From Allocoprococcus comes (GTDB lineage: Bacteria > Bacillota > Clostridia > Lachnospirales > Lachnospiraceae): DNA of 64,000 nucleotides. The translations under genes were made by a program, and so were the position numbers. The stretch lies in NCBI RefSeq assembly GCF_013300725.1, contig NZ_JAAIMM010000006.1:62001-126000 (forward strand), given 5' to 3'. Positions 36,292-44,656 of the stretch are shown here, piece by piece (the first letter of the stretch is position 1; each line of letters begins with the position of its first letter). The notes under the pieces are model-generated. The model was not told the origin of the DNA. It was given only the letters and a program-made list of their open reading frames with translations, and ran no database searches.

Positions 36292-37326
36292 CTACTGTTC
36301 TTCTGCCTTAAATTTATTGCCCGGATCGCTGCTCAAATGTGCACGGTCATGCGGTGCACCCCAGTATGCATCAAAATTGATCTCATCCAGAAATCTTGCA
36401 TTGAAAGATTCAAAAAATAATGCGCCGACCTTCTTGTTGTTGGGATTTGCAAAATCCTTAAAGTAGGTGTTGTTTCTGAATGCCGGAATCTGATACAGGT
36501 CTCTTGCATATCCCCACAGATTCGGATAATCGATCAGGCGGTGTTTGGTATGTCCAAGCTGCCAGGTATAACGGATATCCAGTCTTGCCAGTGTTACATA
36601 AAGCCTTACATCACTGTCTGTCACATAATCCCCAAAAAGAAATCTTTTATCTTCCAGACGTTTTTCCAGAATATCCATTGCTGCGTAGAAGGAATTGTAT
36701 GCATCCCAGTAAGCTTCCTTTGATCTTGCAAATGTTGCTTTATAGACACCGTTGTTGATGTTGTCAAAGAGCCAGTCATTCATCTCATCGATGTCTTTTC
36801 TGAGCTCTTCCGGATAAAGATCCGGTGCTCCTTTTTTGTGGAACGGTTTAAAATCTACTTCAAAATAATGGGTAAGCCAGGTGTAATCGTTATTTATAAC
36901 TTTTCCTGTCTTGGTATCGATCAGAGCCGGTACCGTTGTTCTTCCTGTATAATCATCATCTGCTTTGTAATATGCTTCACTTAAAAACTGGATTCCAAGG
37001 ACCGGATCAATATGATCTTTGTCGTATACAAATTCCCATCCAAGATTCTTCTCATGCTTTTCATGATCAACCATGTTGACACTGATCGCATCTTCCAGTC
37101 CAAGAAGTTCTCTTACGATCGATGCTCTGTTGGACCAGTGGCAAAGCTTTGCCCATACCAGATGGTATCTTCCTTTTTCTACCGGATTCCTTCCTTCTCC
37201 AAATCCTTCTGTAAAATGATTTGGCTGACGGACAAAATATCCGTTCTCATCTATCTCCGATACAACTTCCTGCGGACGTACACGGATCTTTCTTCCATTT
37301 ACTACTTCATAATCAAATTCTGCCAT
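36292..37326 (-). CDS. Glutathionyl-hydroquinone reductase-like protein, paralog 2
   Basis: 344 residues, same architecture as the gene after it: FTEGFGEGRNPVEKGRY, Cys62 in LCHWSNR, SEAYYKADDDYTGRTTVP, FLFGDYVTDSDVRLYVTLARLD, LWGYARDLYQIPAFRNNTYFKDF. Paralog 1 has a longer C-terminal segment with a different sequence, while this one ends with AHLSSDPGNKFKAEEQ. First gene of the operon, directly under the promoter with two dyads at 37382-37434. A role in handling low-molecular-weight thiol adducts is inferred. Confidence 0.85.
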   Translation of the reverse strand: MAEFDYEVVNGRKIRVRPQEVVSEIDENGYFVRQPNHFTEGFGEGRNPVEKGRYHLVWAKLCHWSNRASIVRELLGLEDAISVNMVDHEKHEKNLGWEFVYDKDHIDPVLGIQFLSEAYYKADDDYTGRTTVPALIDTKTGKVINNDYTWLTHYFEVDFKPFHKKGAPDLYPEELRKDIDEMNDWLFDNINNGVYKATFARSKEAYWDAYNSFYAAMDILEKRLEDKRFLFGDYVTDSDVRLYVTLARLDIRYTWQLGHTKHRLIDYPNLWGYARDLYQIPAFRNNTYFKDFANPNNKKVGALFFESFNARFLDEINFDAYWGAPHDRAHLSSDPGNKFKAEEQ

Positions 37327-37381
37327 TACTTCTTCCTCCGTTCATATTTATCAGTACTGGTTATTTTGTATAACCTTTATT

Positions 37382-37434
37382 TCCTATCAACTTAGTTGGT
37401 ATAATATCATCTATTACCTACTAAGTCAATAGGT
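37382..37434 (-). promoter_or_regulatory. Promoter with two dyad operators for the GST-like/importer operon
   Basis: Minus strand TTGACT (37424-37429) and TATTAT (37401-37406), 17 apart. ACCTACTAAGTCAATAGGT (37416-37434) covers the -35 box; TCCTATCAACTTAGTTGGT (37382-37400), the same pattern in the opposite sense, lies just after the -10 box. Centres are 34 bases apart. Matches the metY operator. Confidence 0.75.
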
Positions 37435-37457
37435 TATTTTGTTTTTTTGTTTTTTCC

Positions 37458-37490
37458 TTGAAACACATATAACCCTACGGTATAATAGGT
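37458..37490 (+). promoter_or_regulatory. Promoter of the Rrf2 gene with possible autoregulatory site
   Basis: TTGAAA (37458-37463), 17 bases, TATAAT (37481-37486). ACCCTACGGTATAATAGGT (37472-37490) resembles the operators upstream (second half TAGGT identical, first half ACCCT against ACCTA) and covers the -10 box. Confidence 0.6.
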
Positions 37491-37494
37491 AAAA

Positions 37495-37630
37495 AAGAAT
37501 GTGCCTCGGCACATTCTCGCGCCGAGCGCGGTCGCTTGCGACATTCTTCATCTTCGTGCGAGTGCGCATCTCCGGCACGCAGTGCCTTTTATTTCATAGG
37601 AAGTTCCTTTGGAATTTCCTATGAAATAAA
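37495..37630. repeat. Hairpin-rich intergenic repeat, copy B (short form), in the Rrf2 leader
   Basis: Nearly identical to copy A at 29571-29756 apart from the missing 53-base insert (only GTC at the junction after GAGCGCG). Same hairpins including the 15-bp TTTATTTCATAGGAA helix. It lies between the Rrf2 promoter and its ATG, so it is probably transcribed as 5' leader. Confidence 0.85.
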
Positions 37631-37634
37631 AAAA

Positions 37635-37660
37635 CACCAGGGTTTATAAACTCTCTGGTG
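37635..37660 (+). promoter_or_regulatory. Leader hairpin before the Rrf2 gene
   Basis: CACCAG (37635-37640) pairs with CTGGTG (37655-37660). No T run follows, so it is not a clear terminator; the ribosome site GGGGG lies 24 bases further on. Confidence 0.4.
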
Positions 37661-37699
37661 CTGCTATTATACATATAAAAATATGGGGGAAAACTAATT

Positions 37700-38107
37700 A
37701 TGATTTCTACAAAAGGACGTTACGCACTCCGCGTGATGATTGATCTCGCCCAGCATAAGGACGAAGAATATGTTCCGCTTAACGAGATCGCAATCCGCCA
37801 GGAAATTTCCGAAAAATACCTGGAAATTGTCCTGAAAATTCTTGTAAAGAAGAAACTCTTAAAAGGACGCCGTGGCAAAGGGGGCGGATACCAGCTTACC
37901 AGGAAACCTTCTGAATACACTGTCGGCGAGATTCTTGAACTTGCGGAGGGCAATCTTGCTACAGTCGCCTGTCTGATTCCAGGTGCCGAGACCTGCAGCC
38001 GTGAAGAGCAGTGCATTACGCTCCCTTTGTGGAAGAAATTTGATGGAATGGTACATGATTTCTTCTACGGAATTACATTGGAAGATGTGTTAAACGGAAA
38101 TATTTAA
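37700..38107 (+). CDS. Rrf2-family regulator with IscR-like cysteines
   Basis: 135 residues: winged helix N-terminus (MISTKGRYALRVMIDLAQH, EISEKYLEIVLKILVKKKLL, KGRRGKGGGYQLTR) and three cysteines at 91, 99 and 105. Spacing is near the Fe-S ligands of IscR (92, 98, 104 in E. coli); the cysteine regulator CymR of Bacillus lacks them. Next to sulfur genes and dyad operators, it may sense Fe-S status or a Cys intermediate (inference). Followed 10 bases later by fRMsr. Confidence 0.88.
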   Translation: MISTKGRYALRVMIDLAQHKDEEYVPLNEIAIRQEISEKYLEIVLKILVKKKLLKGRRGKGGGYQLTRKPSEYTVGEILELAEGNLATVACLIPGAETCSREEQCITLPLWKKFDGMVHDFFYGITLEDVLNGNI

Positions 38108-38117
38108 GGAGATTTTT

Positions 38118-38606
38118 ATGAATGCTTCAAATTTTGAATGGCCAGTTGATAAAAAGCCACTGTATTCCCTGCTTTCCATCCGCCTCCGCGGTCTGATCGA
38201 CGGGATTCCTCACCAGATCTCCAATCTGGCAAATGCATCTGCCCTTCTCGGGGATGCGCTTCGGAATATCAACTGGGTTGGTTTTTATCTAATGAAAGAA
38301 GGCAGACTCGTCCTTGGTCCTTTCCAGGGCAAACCTGCCTGTATTGAAATTGAAATCGGAAAAGGTGTCTGCGGAACCGCTGTCTTAAAAGACCAGGTCA
38401 TGCTGGTAAAGGATGTCCACCAATTCCCGGGACATATCGCCTGCGACAGTGCCTCCAATTCCGAGATTGTAATCCCACTTCATAAAGGCGATGAGATCGT
38501 CGGGGTTCTGGATATCGACAGTCCCCTCCTTGCCCGCTTTGATGAAGATGATGCAGCGGGACTTACTCGTTTCGCACAGATTCTGGAAACAGTTTTTAAC
38601 AACTAA
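38118..38606 (+). CDS. msrC: Free methionine-(R)-sulfoxide reductase (GAF type)
   Basis: Reduces free Met-R-SO, a recovery and oxidative-stress step. 162-residue GAF domain with all family marks: NINWVGFYLM, GPFQGKPACIEI, GKGVCGTAVL and FPGHIACDSASNSEIV. Cysteines 75, 85 and 109 match the three used in catalysis. Co-transcribed with the Rrf2 gene. Confidence 0.93.
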   Translation: MNASNFEWPVDKKPLYSLLSIRLRGLIDGIPHQISNLANASALLGDALRNINWVGFYLMKEGRLVLGPFQGKPACIEIEIGKGVCGTAVLKDQVMLVKDVHQFPGHIACDSASNSEIVIPLHKGDEIVGVLDIDSPLLARFDEDDAAGLTRFAQILETVFNN

Positions 38607-39720
38607 GCTGTTTTTTCAGATAACCTGCAATCACCCGAGTTGCACATTCATGTGACTTTTTCCCCGGATGCTGAAGGGATCCCATTTGTTCTTCTGATGT
38701 GTCCGGGAGTTCCAGAAAACTTACATTCAGATCTTTTGATTCTTTCTTATAATTTTCCACTGCTTCTTTTATGATCGGCGAAAGCTCATGTCCAATCATC
38801 CCATATGCCCATAAAATGTGTGCTGTCGGATTATCTTTTCTTACCATGGTAAGGAAGTCTGTCATTGCCTTTTCCAGTCGCAGAACATCTTTTCTCATAT
38901 AACTTCCATCCGCATTCTTATGCTGTTTAAATGTTCTTCCACTATAACTATCTCTCCACATTGGCTCCTTAAATGCACTCGCATCATTGGTTCCCAGATT
39001 GATGATCACGGCGTCCGGAATCCATTCAGAAAAATCATATGGCTTATCTGCACCGGATTCTCCCGCCGTCTTTCCTTCTTCAAATCCACAAATTTTCTCA
39101 TAACGTGATGGCACATTGTGATCCGGATTATTATCCCATCCGGTCAGCACGCCCCAGCCACTCTGTGAAATAGCACGGAACTCCGCATGCATTTCCTTTG
39201 ACACCAGATATGGAAAACTGTGACTGCAACTTTTGAACATGGAGATCCAGTCCTCTTCTGTCTGTGCACCATAAGTTCCCTCACCTGATGTAATGCTGTC
39301 TCCTACAAATTCCAGCTTATACGCTTTTTCCTCTACCGGCAGAAACTCCCCGTCACTTTCCATTCCCCAGATTAAAAGCTGGTGATCCCTCTCTTCCGTC
39401 ATTGCCTGCAGTTCGCGGAACAGATAGACATTCTTCACCGTATCCGGGCTCATATTCCGGAACAGGCAGATCTTTGTGCGTCCGTAAGGAAGCATCTGTC
39501 TGCCTATCAGTTCTCCATTTATCTCATAGGCAATCCACATCTCATGCACCTTGTATACTGATTCTATGTCTATCCAGAGCTCTTTTCCTGTCACGCTTAC
39601 CTCAATTCCTCCGCCGTTGAAAAATACCGGGAGCGGATATTTTGTCTCATCGGTTCTTCCGTGGATTTTATAGTTTGGGATTTCCTTTAAGCTATATGAT
39701 TTTAAGTGTCTGTTTTCCAT
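38596..39720 (-). CDS. SGNH-fold acetyl esterase (CE2-like)
   Basis: 374 residues from ATG 39720 (GGAAAGGAAG upstream). N-terminal jelly-roll-like part followed by an SGNH hydrolase: block I VGDSITSGEG (Ser about 142), block III LGTNDASAF and block V QHPGKKSHECATRV. This two-domain layout is typical of CE2 esterases that deacetylate plant polysaccharides. No signal peptide is seen, so it would act on imported oligosaccharides. Its 3' end overlaps the convergent fRMsr gene by 11 bases. Confidence 0.85.
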   Translation of the reverse strand: MENRHLKSYSLKEIPNYKIHGRTDETKYPLPVFFNGGGIEVSVTGKELWIDIESVYKVHEMWIAYEINGELIGRQMLPYGRTKICLFRNMSPDTVKNVYLFRELQAMTEERDHQLLIWGMESDGEFLPVEEKAYKLEFVGDSITSGEGTYGAQTEEDWISMFKSCSHSFPYLVSKEMHAEFRAISQSGWGVLTGWDNNPDHNVPSRYEKICGFEEGKTAGESGADKPYDFSEWIPDAVIINLGTNDASAFKEPMWRDSYSGRTFKQHKNADGSYMRKDVLRLEKAMTDFLTMVRKDNPTAHILWAYGMIGHELSPIIKEAVENYKKESKDLNVSFLELPDTSEEQMGSLQHPGKKSHECATRVIAGYLKKQLSC

Positions 39721-39917
39721 CTGTCTCTTCCTTTCCGGTCTGTATTCTCCGTTCATTGTAACAGATTTTTCGGCAAATGTTAGCTTTTTCCTGCCAGATA
39801 CTTTTTCTGCCCGATTTGTTTTCAAATTAGCAGGCATTCTTTTTCTGCTCTTGACATTTTTCGCATCAGTTTATATGATGTTTGGGGCAAAATCTTTTGT
39901 GATTCAGGAGAACTCAT

Positions 39918-41126
39918 ATGAACCAACTATTAGAAATGATCCGGCAGAAAGACGCTTCTGCCTTTACACACAGTGGAAAATTCCACGCAGATGATGTCTT
40001 TTCATCTGCCCTTTTACTCTATCTGAACCCGGAAATCACAATCACCCGCGGAAACAAAGTCCCGGATGATTTTGACGGTATCGTATTTGATATCGGACGC
40101 GGCAGATATGACCACCACCAGAAGGACAGCCGTATCCGCGAAAATGGAATCTCTTATGCAGCTTTCGGACTTTTATGGGAAGATCTTGGGTGTGAAATCT
40201 TAGGTGACGAGCTTGCTGAAAAATTCGACGAGGCATTCGTCCAGCCACTTGATAACAATGACAATACCGGTGAGAAAAATGAACTTGCTTCTCTGATCGG
40301 CAGCTTCAATCCTTCCTGGGATGAGAACGGCGGGACGGATGAAGCCTTTTTCCGCGCTGTCAGTGTTGCCGGTATGATATTAGAAAATAAATTCGCCCGC
40401 TATCTTGGAAATGAACGTGCAGACAAACGAATTGAAGAGGTTCTTGAAACCCGTGACCAGACCGGCGATTCCCGTATTCTTGTTCTCCCGGAATTTATTC
40501 CATGTCAGAAGCGTCTTTCCGAAACAGAAGTTGCTTTCGTCATCTTCCCGTCCAACCGCGGCGGCTACTGTATCCAGCCACAGAAAAAGGAATATTCTCT
40601 GAACTACAAATGCAGCTTCCCATCCGAATGGCTTGGTCTGGAAAATGAAGAACTCCAGAAAGAAACCGGTCTTTCCAGTGCCACTTTTTGTCATAAGGGT
40701 GGCTTTCTGATGTCCGTTGGAGATCTGTCAGATGCTATCCGGGCATGCCAGATCAGTCTGGATGCATTTACCGAAGAGATCACTCTGGTAAATCTCGGTG
40801 ATGATACTTCCGCCGATACACTCCTTGCACAGCTTCCGGGACTTGCACATGCAAAGATTATTCATAAATCCCTTCCAGAGTTCCCGGAACTTACCCTGGA
40901 TGGAATCTATGGGGAAGTTACTATGGAAAAGCCAGAATGGAAAACGTATGTGAAGGATCAGGTAAAAGAATTATTGAAGACGAAACCTGAGGCAGTCTAT
41001 GTAAATGGGAATCTGTTTTCTCTTTATCCGATCGTTCATCAGCTTCGTAAAAAACACATTCCGGTCCTCACCTCTTCAATGAAGGATGGGGAAAAAATTA
41101 TTATCCGTATTCCTTCCGGTTCATAA
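39918..41126 (+). CDS. MYG1-like DHH-family phosphoesterase
   Basis: 402 residues. N-terminal part has FTHSGKFHADDVFSSALL and GRYDHHQKDS (metal sites of the MYG1/UPF0160 family, related to DHH phosphoesterases and 3'-5' RNA exonucleases), PLDNNDNTG and SFNPSWDE. The C-terminal 100 residues (FPELTLDGIYGEVTMEKPEW) are an added domain found in some bacterial members. Cellular substrate not known here. Ends in a terminator. Confidence 0.82.
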   Translation: MNQLLEMIRQKDASAFTHSGKFHADDVFSSALLLYLNPEITITRGNKVPDDFDGIVFDIGRGRYDHHQKDSRIRENGISYAAFGLLWEDLGCEILGDELAEKFDEAFVQPLDNNDNTGEKNELASLIGSFNPSWDENGGTDEAFFRAVSVAGMILENKFARYLGNERADKRIEEVLETRDQTGDSRILVLPEFIPCQKRLSETEVAFVIFPSNRGGYCIQPQKKEYSLNYKCSFPSEWLGLENEELQKETGLSSATFCHKGGFLMSVGDLSDAIRACQISLDAFTEEITLVNLGDDTSADTLLAQLPGLAHAKIIHKSLPEFPELTLDGIYGEVTMEKPEWKTYVKDQVKELLKTKPEAVYVNGNLFSLYPIVHQLRKKHIPVLTSSMKDGEKIIIRIPSGS

Positions 41127-41132
41127 GTAAAA

Positions 41133-41168
41133 AAATGGCGTCCAGTCCACTCTCGACTGGCGCCATTT
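41133..41168 (+). terminator. Terminator of the MYG1-like gene
   Basis: AATGGCGTCCAGTC pairs with GACTGGCGCCATT (one base bulged) and is followed by TTC-T-rich sequence. Confidence 0.8.
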
Positions 41169-41213
41169 TCTGTTATTATCGCTGTCAGAAAAACATCATT
41201 CTATGCTCCCTGA

Positions 41214-41489
41214 CTATCCCATGTTTGCAAATCTCTCGACTGCTTTTGTAAAATCTTCTATCGTCTTATCTGCATCCCCATGCTCAATTCCATCTTTTAC
41301 ACAATGCTTGATGTGTCCTTCCAGAACAACCTGACCACACTTGTGAAGTGCTGATTTTGCTGCATTGATCTGCGATAAAATATCTTCACACGGAATATCT
41401 TCATCGATCATCCGGTCGATTGCCTGTACCTGTCCGATAATCTTTTTCAATCTGCGATGCAGATTGTCCGAATCCATACACTGCTTCAT
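41214..41489 (-). CDS. CsoR-family metal-sensing repressor
   Basis: 91 residues, DUF156 fold: HRRLKKIIGQVQAIDRMI, Cys34, ALHKCGQVVLEGHIKHCV with His59 and Cys63, giving the Cys-His-Cys set that binds Cu(I) in CsoR. Copper-type sensing is therefore likely, though the residues alone do not exclude persulfide sensing. The natural target is probably the P-type ATPase of which only a 3' fragment remains at 42725-43153. Confidence 0.85.
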   Translation of the reverse strand: MKQCMDSDNLHRRLKKIIGQVQAIDRMIDEDIPCEDILSQINAAKSALHKCGQVVLEGHIKHCVKDGIEHGDADKTIEDFTKAVERFANMG

Positions 41490-41549
41490 CTGTCAAAACC
41501 TCCTGCTCTTTCAAGTATAGCAGACCTTTCCTTTTTTACAAGTAATAGC

Positions 41550-42548
41550 TTAATTATCCCAGTACAATTTTCGCTTTGTGTCATCCAGTCCGTCCACAAA
41601 TCTTCGCTTGAATACCAGAAACTCTTCCAGATCCATCAGAATATGATACAGCATCGCACGGCTTTCGAATTCTTCCCGGGTCTTCGGAAGAGGATTCTTC
41701 CTTATAATGTCAAAAAGTTCATGAAGCTCGTCCAGCTGCGCAGTCGGAACGGTATGCTCTTTCACACAGACCAGCATGTCCAGCACATAAGCGGATATGA
41801 TCATTGCTTCCTCCGGCATCTTTCGAATCTTTTTCATCTCATAGTGAAGGTTATGGATCACGTTGCACTGCTTCATACGCATTTCAAAATAATCAATATA
41901 ATATCCCGGATGTGACTGGAACGTATTATCCTGATATTCATATGCATCCTGAATGAATCCCTGTACCTCTTCCTCCAGTTCGCAGATATCTGACCATACA
42001 CTTCTCTGCATCTCTTTGTTCGCCAGATATGCAGAAATCTCACCAAGGATCATTTGCAGACGCTCTTCTGTGTAACGCATATTTTCCACCAGTGCCTTGC
42101 GCTGACTTCCATAGTCATAAAAAAGATTCAGGATCAATGCCATCGTAATGCCGATCAGCACCAGCATAAATTCATTGACAATGAAATCTACTTCAAAATC
42201 CCGGATTTCCAGAAAATGCATTCCGATCAGCGCATTTACCGATATTGTCGCTCCCCATCCGATCATCTCAGCAATAATAACAACAAAAAATGCATATACA
42301 CCATACGCAATCCATTCTGATTTTACGATAGAGAATATAATCATCGCCATCAGTACCGATATCACAAACGTCACTACCCTGGCGATCGATAACTTCACCG
42401 TCTTCCATTTCGTAGTTACCATTGTAAGAAGCGCAACACTTCCCGCCGCCAGTGAATATTTGAGTCCTATCAGATTCGCAATATAAATCGCCAGACTACT
42501 CCCTAAGGCAATTTTCAATGCCTGCATCCCGATCTTTTTACTTTTCAT
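41550..42548 (-). CDS. Aromatic acid exporter (ArAE/FUSC-like), copy 1
   Basis: 332 residues from ATG 42548 (GGGAGGA upstream). About five TM helices (SLAIYIANLIGLKYSLAAGSVALL, VVTFVISVLMAMIIFSIV, YAFFVVIIAEMIGWGATI, LVLIGITMALILNLFYDYG) then a cytoplasmic helical domain. The fold matches ArAE_1/DUF939 putative exporters. A second copy with the same leader is at 49260-50258; the two are roughly 90% alike in protein by eye. Confidence 0.85.
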   Translation of the reverse strand: MKSKKIGMQALKIALGSSLAIYIANLIGLKYSLAAGSVALLTMVTTKWKTVKLSIARVVTFVISVLMAMIIFSIVKSEWIAYGVYAFFVVIIAEMIGWGATISVNALIGMHFLEIRDFEVDFIVNEFMLVLIGITMALILNLFYDYGSQRKALVENMRYTEERLQMILGEISAYLANKEMQRSVWSDICELEEEVQGFIQDAYEYQDNTFQSHPGYYIDYFEMRMKQCNVIHNLHYEMKKIRKMPEEAMIISAYVLDMLVCVKEHTVPTAQLDELHELFDIIRKNPLPKTREEFESRAMLYHILMDLEEFLVFKRRFVDGLDDTKRKLYWDN

Positions 42549-42724
42549 TTTTCCTCCCGTAATCTCATGCCCCAATCCCCATGGATTCTGTGCACTTGAT
42601 TTTGTATCCATATTTATGATACCGAGAGAACGGATACTGTGTCAAATATTTTCTCTATAATCTGCTTATTTACCAAATTACACTGGTAAATTTTAGGCAA
42701 ATTGCTGTTGATATTTTTAATCAT

Positions 42725-43153
42725 TTACTCCTTTTTCCAGTTTAAAAGGAGTGCGGAATTGATAATGACCAGAACCGATCCCGCGTTATGCACAAGCGCA
42801 CCTACAACCGGGTTCAAAATTCCAAGTATAGCAAGTACAATCGCCAGAAAATTCAGTCCCATTGAAAAGCTCATATTGCATTTGATCGTGAACATCATTC
42901 TCCTGGACAGTGCCAGCAGATGTGGAAGTTCTTTTACCTCATCATCTACCAGTGTAATATCTGCCGCATCTACTGCGATATCACTCCCAACACCGCCCAT
43001 GGCAATTCCGACATCCGCTTTCTTAAGTGCCGGTGCATCGTTGATTCCATCTCCGATCATACACACCTGTTCTGCCTTTTTCTGATAGCTGTCGATCCAG
43101 TTTAATTTGTCTTCCGGCAGACACTGCGCATGTACTTCCTTGTTCCCTTTATT
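42725..43153 (-). pseudogene. 3' fragment of a heavy-metal P1B-type ATPase
   Basis: Translates to about 143 residues: KEVHAQCLPEDK, VCMIGDGINDAPALKKADVG, IAVDAADITLVDD and two C-terminal TM helices, i.e. the end of the P domain and the last membrane pair of a CadA/ZntA/CopA-type pump. The phosphorylation motif DKTG and roughly 500 upstream residues are missing; the homology stops right at the GNAT stop codon (43154-43156), which marks a deletion junction. No usable start. Confidence 0.85.
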
Positions 43154-43600
43154 TTATAATTGCTGTTTCTTTCTGTTCTCTACGGCATCCTGTACCATAA
43201 AATAATATTCTCCTTCTTCACACATTCCACTCTCCCGGATTTTCCATCCGTTTTTCTCATAAAAAGTCAATGCATTTTTATTGTCCTTCATACATTTTAA
43301 GGATAATGGACTTCCATATTTTCTATTTGCTTCTGCGATCAATGCTGCTCCTAAACCAGTTCTTCTATATTGCTTACATACAAAAAGATTATGTACAAAC
43401 AAATCCGGTTCCCACACGGAAATAAACCCGGCTATAGCTCCATCCACAAGACCAGCCAATATTCTTTCGCCTTCTGTACTCTTTTTAAAATCATCCATAC
43501 ATACTTCTTTTTCCCATACAAATTCTTTCAGCCGGATATCATAATATATCTTTGCCAAAGCTGCATTATCCATCTCGTCTGCAACTTTTATTTCTATCAT
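43154..43600 (-). CDS. GNAT acetyltransferase
   Basis: 148 residues. Acetyl-CoA loop FVCKQYRRTGLGAALIAEAN and C-terminal KNALTFYEKNGWKI are complete. It starts inside the end of the SseB-like gene (4-base overlap), so both are in one unit with the ProX-like gene. Substrate unknown. Confidence 0.85.
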   Translation of the reverse strand: MIEIKVADEMDNAALAKIYYDIRLKEFVWEKEVCMDDFKKSTEGERILAGLVDGAIAGFISVWEPDLFVHNLFVCKQYRRTGLGAALIAEANRKYGSPLSLKCMKDNKNALTFYEKNGWKIRESGMCEEGEYYFMVQDAVENRKKQQL

Positions 43601-44031
43601 ACCTGCTCCTCTCCAAAAATAATTTTAATCAGCGCCTTGCTCAGCATAATGGTCCGGTTCCATGGATTGATGATAATTCCTTCAATTTCCTCCACCTGGA
43701 GTGCTGATTCAAAAAGTTTCCGAATATCTGTCATAAATGTAGATTTGACACTTCCACCACCTTTTAACTCTTCCTCAAAACCGGTAAACGCTGCCCACCA
43801 TTTTTTTCCATCCTCAGTCTGAATTGCCTGAAGCTGAATCTGACCATCACCTTTTGGCGGTTCTACTGCGATAATCAGCTGTCCGTTTTCCTTCATTCTT
43901 CTGCGGATCACGGTCAATGTATGTGCCAGCATTTCCTGTGTCGGTTCCTGCTGCAATCCAGCAATCGCAGCTTCCATTTTTTCGTTTCCCTGCAGTCCTG
44001 GATCTTTCTTTTCCATTTCATCGTTTCCCAT
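43597..44031 (-). CDS. SseB-like N-terminal-domain protein
   Basis: 144 residues from ATG 44031 (GGAGAGAAAAG upstream). Sequence LIIAVEPPKGDGQIQLQAIQ, KKWWAAFTGFEEELKGGGSV and GIIINPWNRTIMLSKALI follows the SseB N-terminal domain pattern (PF07179-like), of unknown role in most bacteria. Upstream codons overlapping the ProX-like gene are very basic and probably not translated. Confidence 0.65.
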   Translation of the reverse strand: MGNDEMEKKDPGLQGNEKMEAAIAGLQQEPTQEMLAHTLTVIRRRMKENGQLIIAVEPPKGDGQIQLQAIQTEDGKKWWAAFTGFEEELKGGGSVKSTFMTDIRKLFESALQVEEIEGIIINPWNRTIMLSKALIKIIFGEEQV

Positions 44032-44107
44032 TTTCTTTTCTCTCCAATATCTTTCGCTCTGACTGTCTCTTTCAAAGCTTTTACTTCTCTTTTTATCCCG
44101 GTCTGTT

Positions 44108-44581
44108 TTAAACTTCAATCTCTTTGCAGACATCAATCCATCCTTCAGAATCTACTGCATTTTCCAAATCTTCAATGGTAAGTCTTACGGCACTGTGATC
44201 ATTTCCGGCTGCCGGATAGACCGTATCGAACCGTTTCAGGCTCTCATCAAGATAGACCTTGATCCCTTCTTTCACACCAAACGGACAGACTCCGCCCGGA
44301 GCATGTCCGATGATCTCTTCTACCTCTTCAAATGGAATCATTTTTGCTTTGATATGAAAGGTATCCTTGTATTTCCGATTGTCAATCCGCGCTGTTCCTT
44401 CTGTCAGAATCAGTACCGGCTGTTCTCCCTGGAGAAATGACATGGTCTTTGCGATCATTCCAGGTTCAACGCCAAGTGCCTCTGCTGCAAGCTGCACCGT
44501 TGCACTTGATTCCTCCAGCTCAATAATCCTGTCTGCATAACCTTTTTCTGTTAAATATTTCTTCGCCTGTTCTAATGCCAT
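44108..44581 (-). CDS. Prolyl-tRNA editing domain protein (YbaK/ProX-like)
   Basis: 157 residues with the YbaK/aa-tRNA-editing fold: SSATVQLAAEALGVEPGMIAKTM, the essential Lys in IAKT, and GHAPGGVCPFGV. Such free proteins hydrolyse mischarged Ala- or Cys-tRNA(Pro). The window's ProRS is the short form without the INS editing domain, so a trans editor fits well. Confidence 0.86.
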   Translation of the reverse strand: MALEQAKKYLTEKGYADRIIELEESSATVQLAAEALGVEPGMIAKTMSFLQGEQPVLILTEGTARIDNRKYKDTFHIKAKMIPFEEVEEIIGHAPGGVCPFGVKEGIKVYLDESLKRFDTVYPAAGNDHSAVRLTIEDLENAVDSEGWIDVCKEIEV

Positions 44582-44656
44582 CTTGGTGTCCTCTTTTCTC
44601 TTGTTTCATTGCCTTATTTCTAATCTGTTTAATTTTCTGTATTTTGTCAATTCTGT

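Noticed and set aside
35242-37326. Horizontal transfer of the GST-like pair
   Set aside because: Base composition, ribosome sites and codon use look like those of neighbouring genes; no mobile element is adjacent.
29571-37630. CRISPR array made from the repeated hairpins
   Set aside because: Only two copies 7.9 kb apart, no regular spacers, and no cas genes.
37497-37630. Repeat copy B as a transcription terminator for the Rrf2 unit
   Set aside because: The 15-bp helix is followed by A residues on the plus strand, not T residues.
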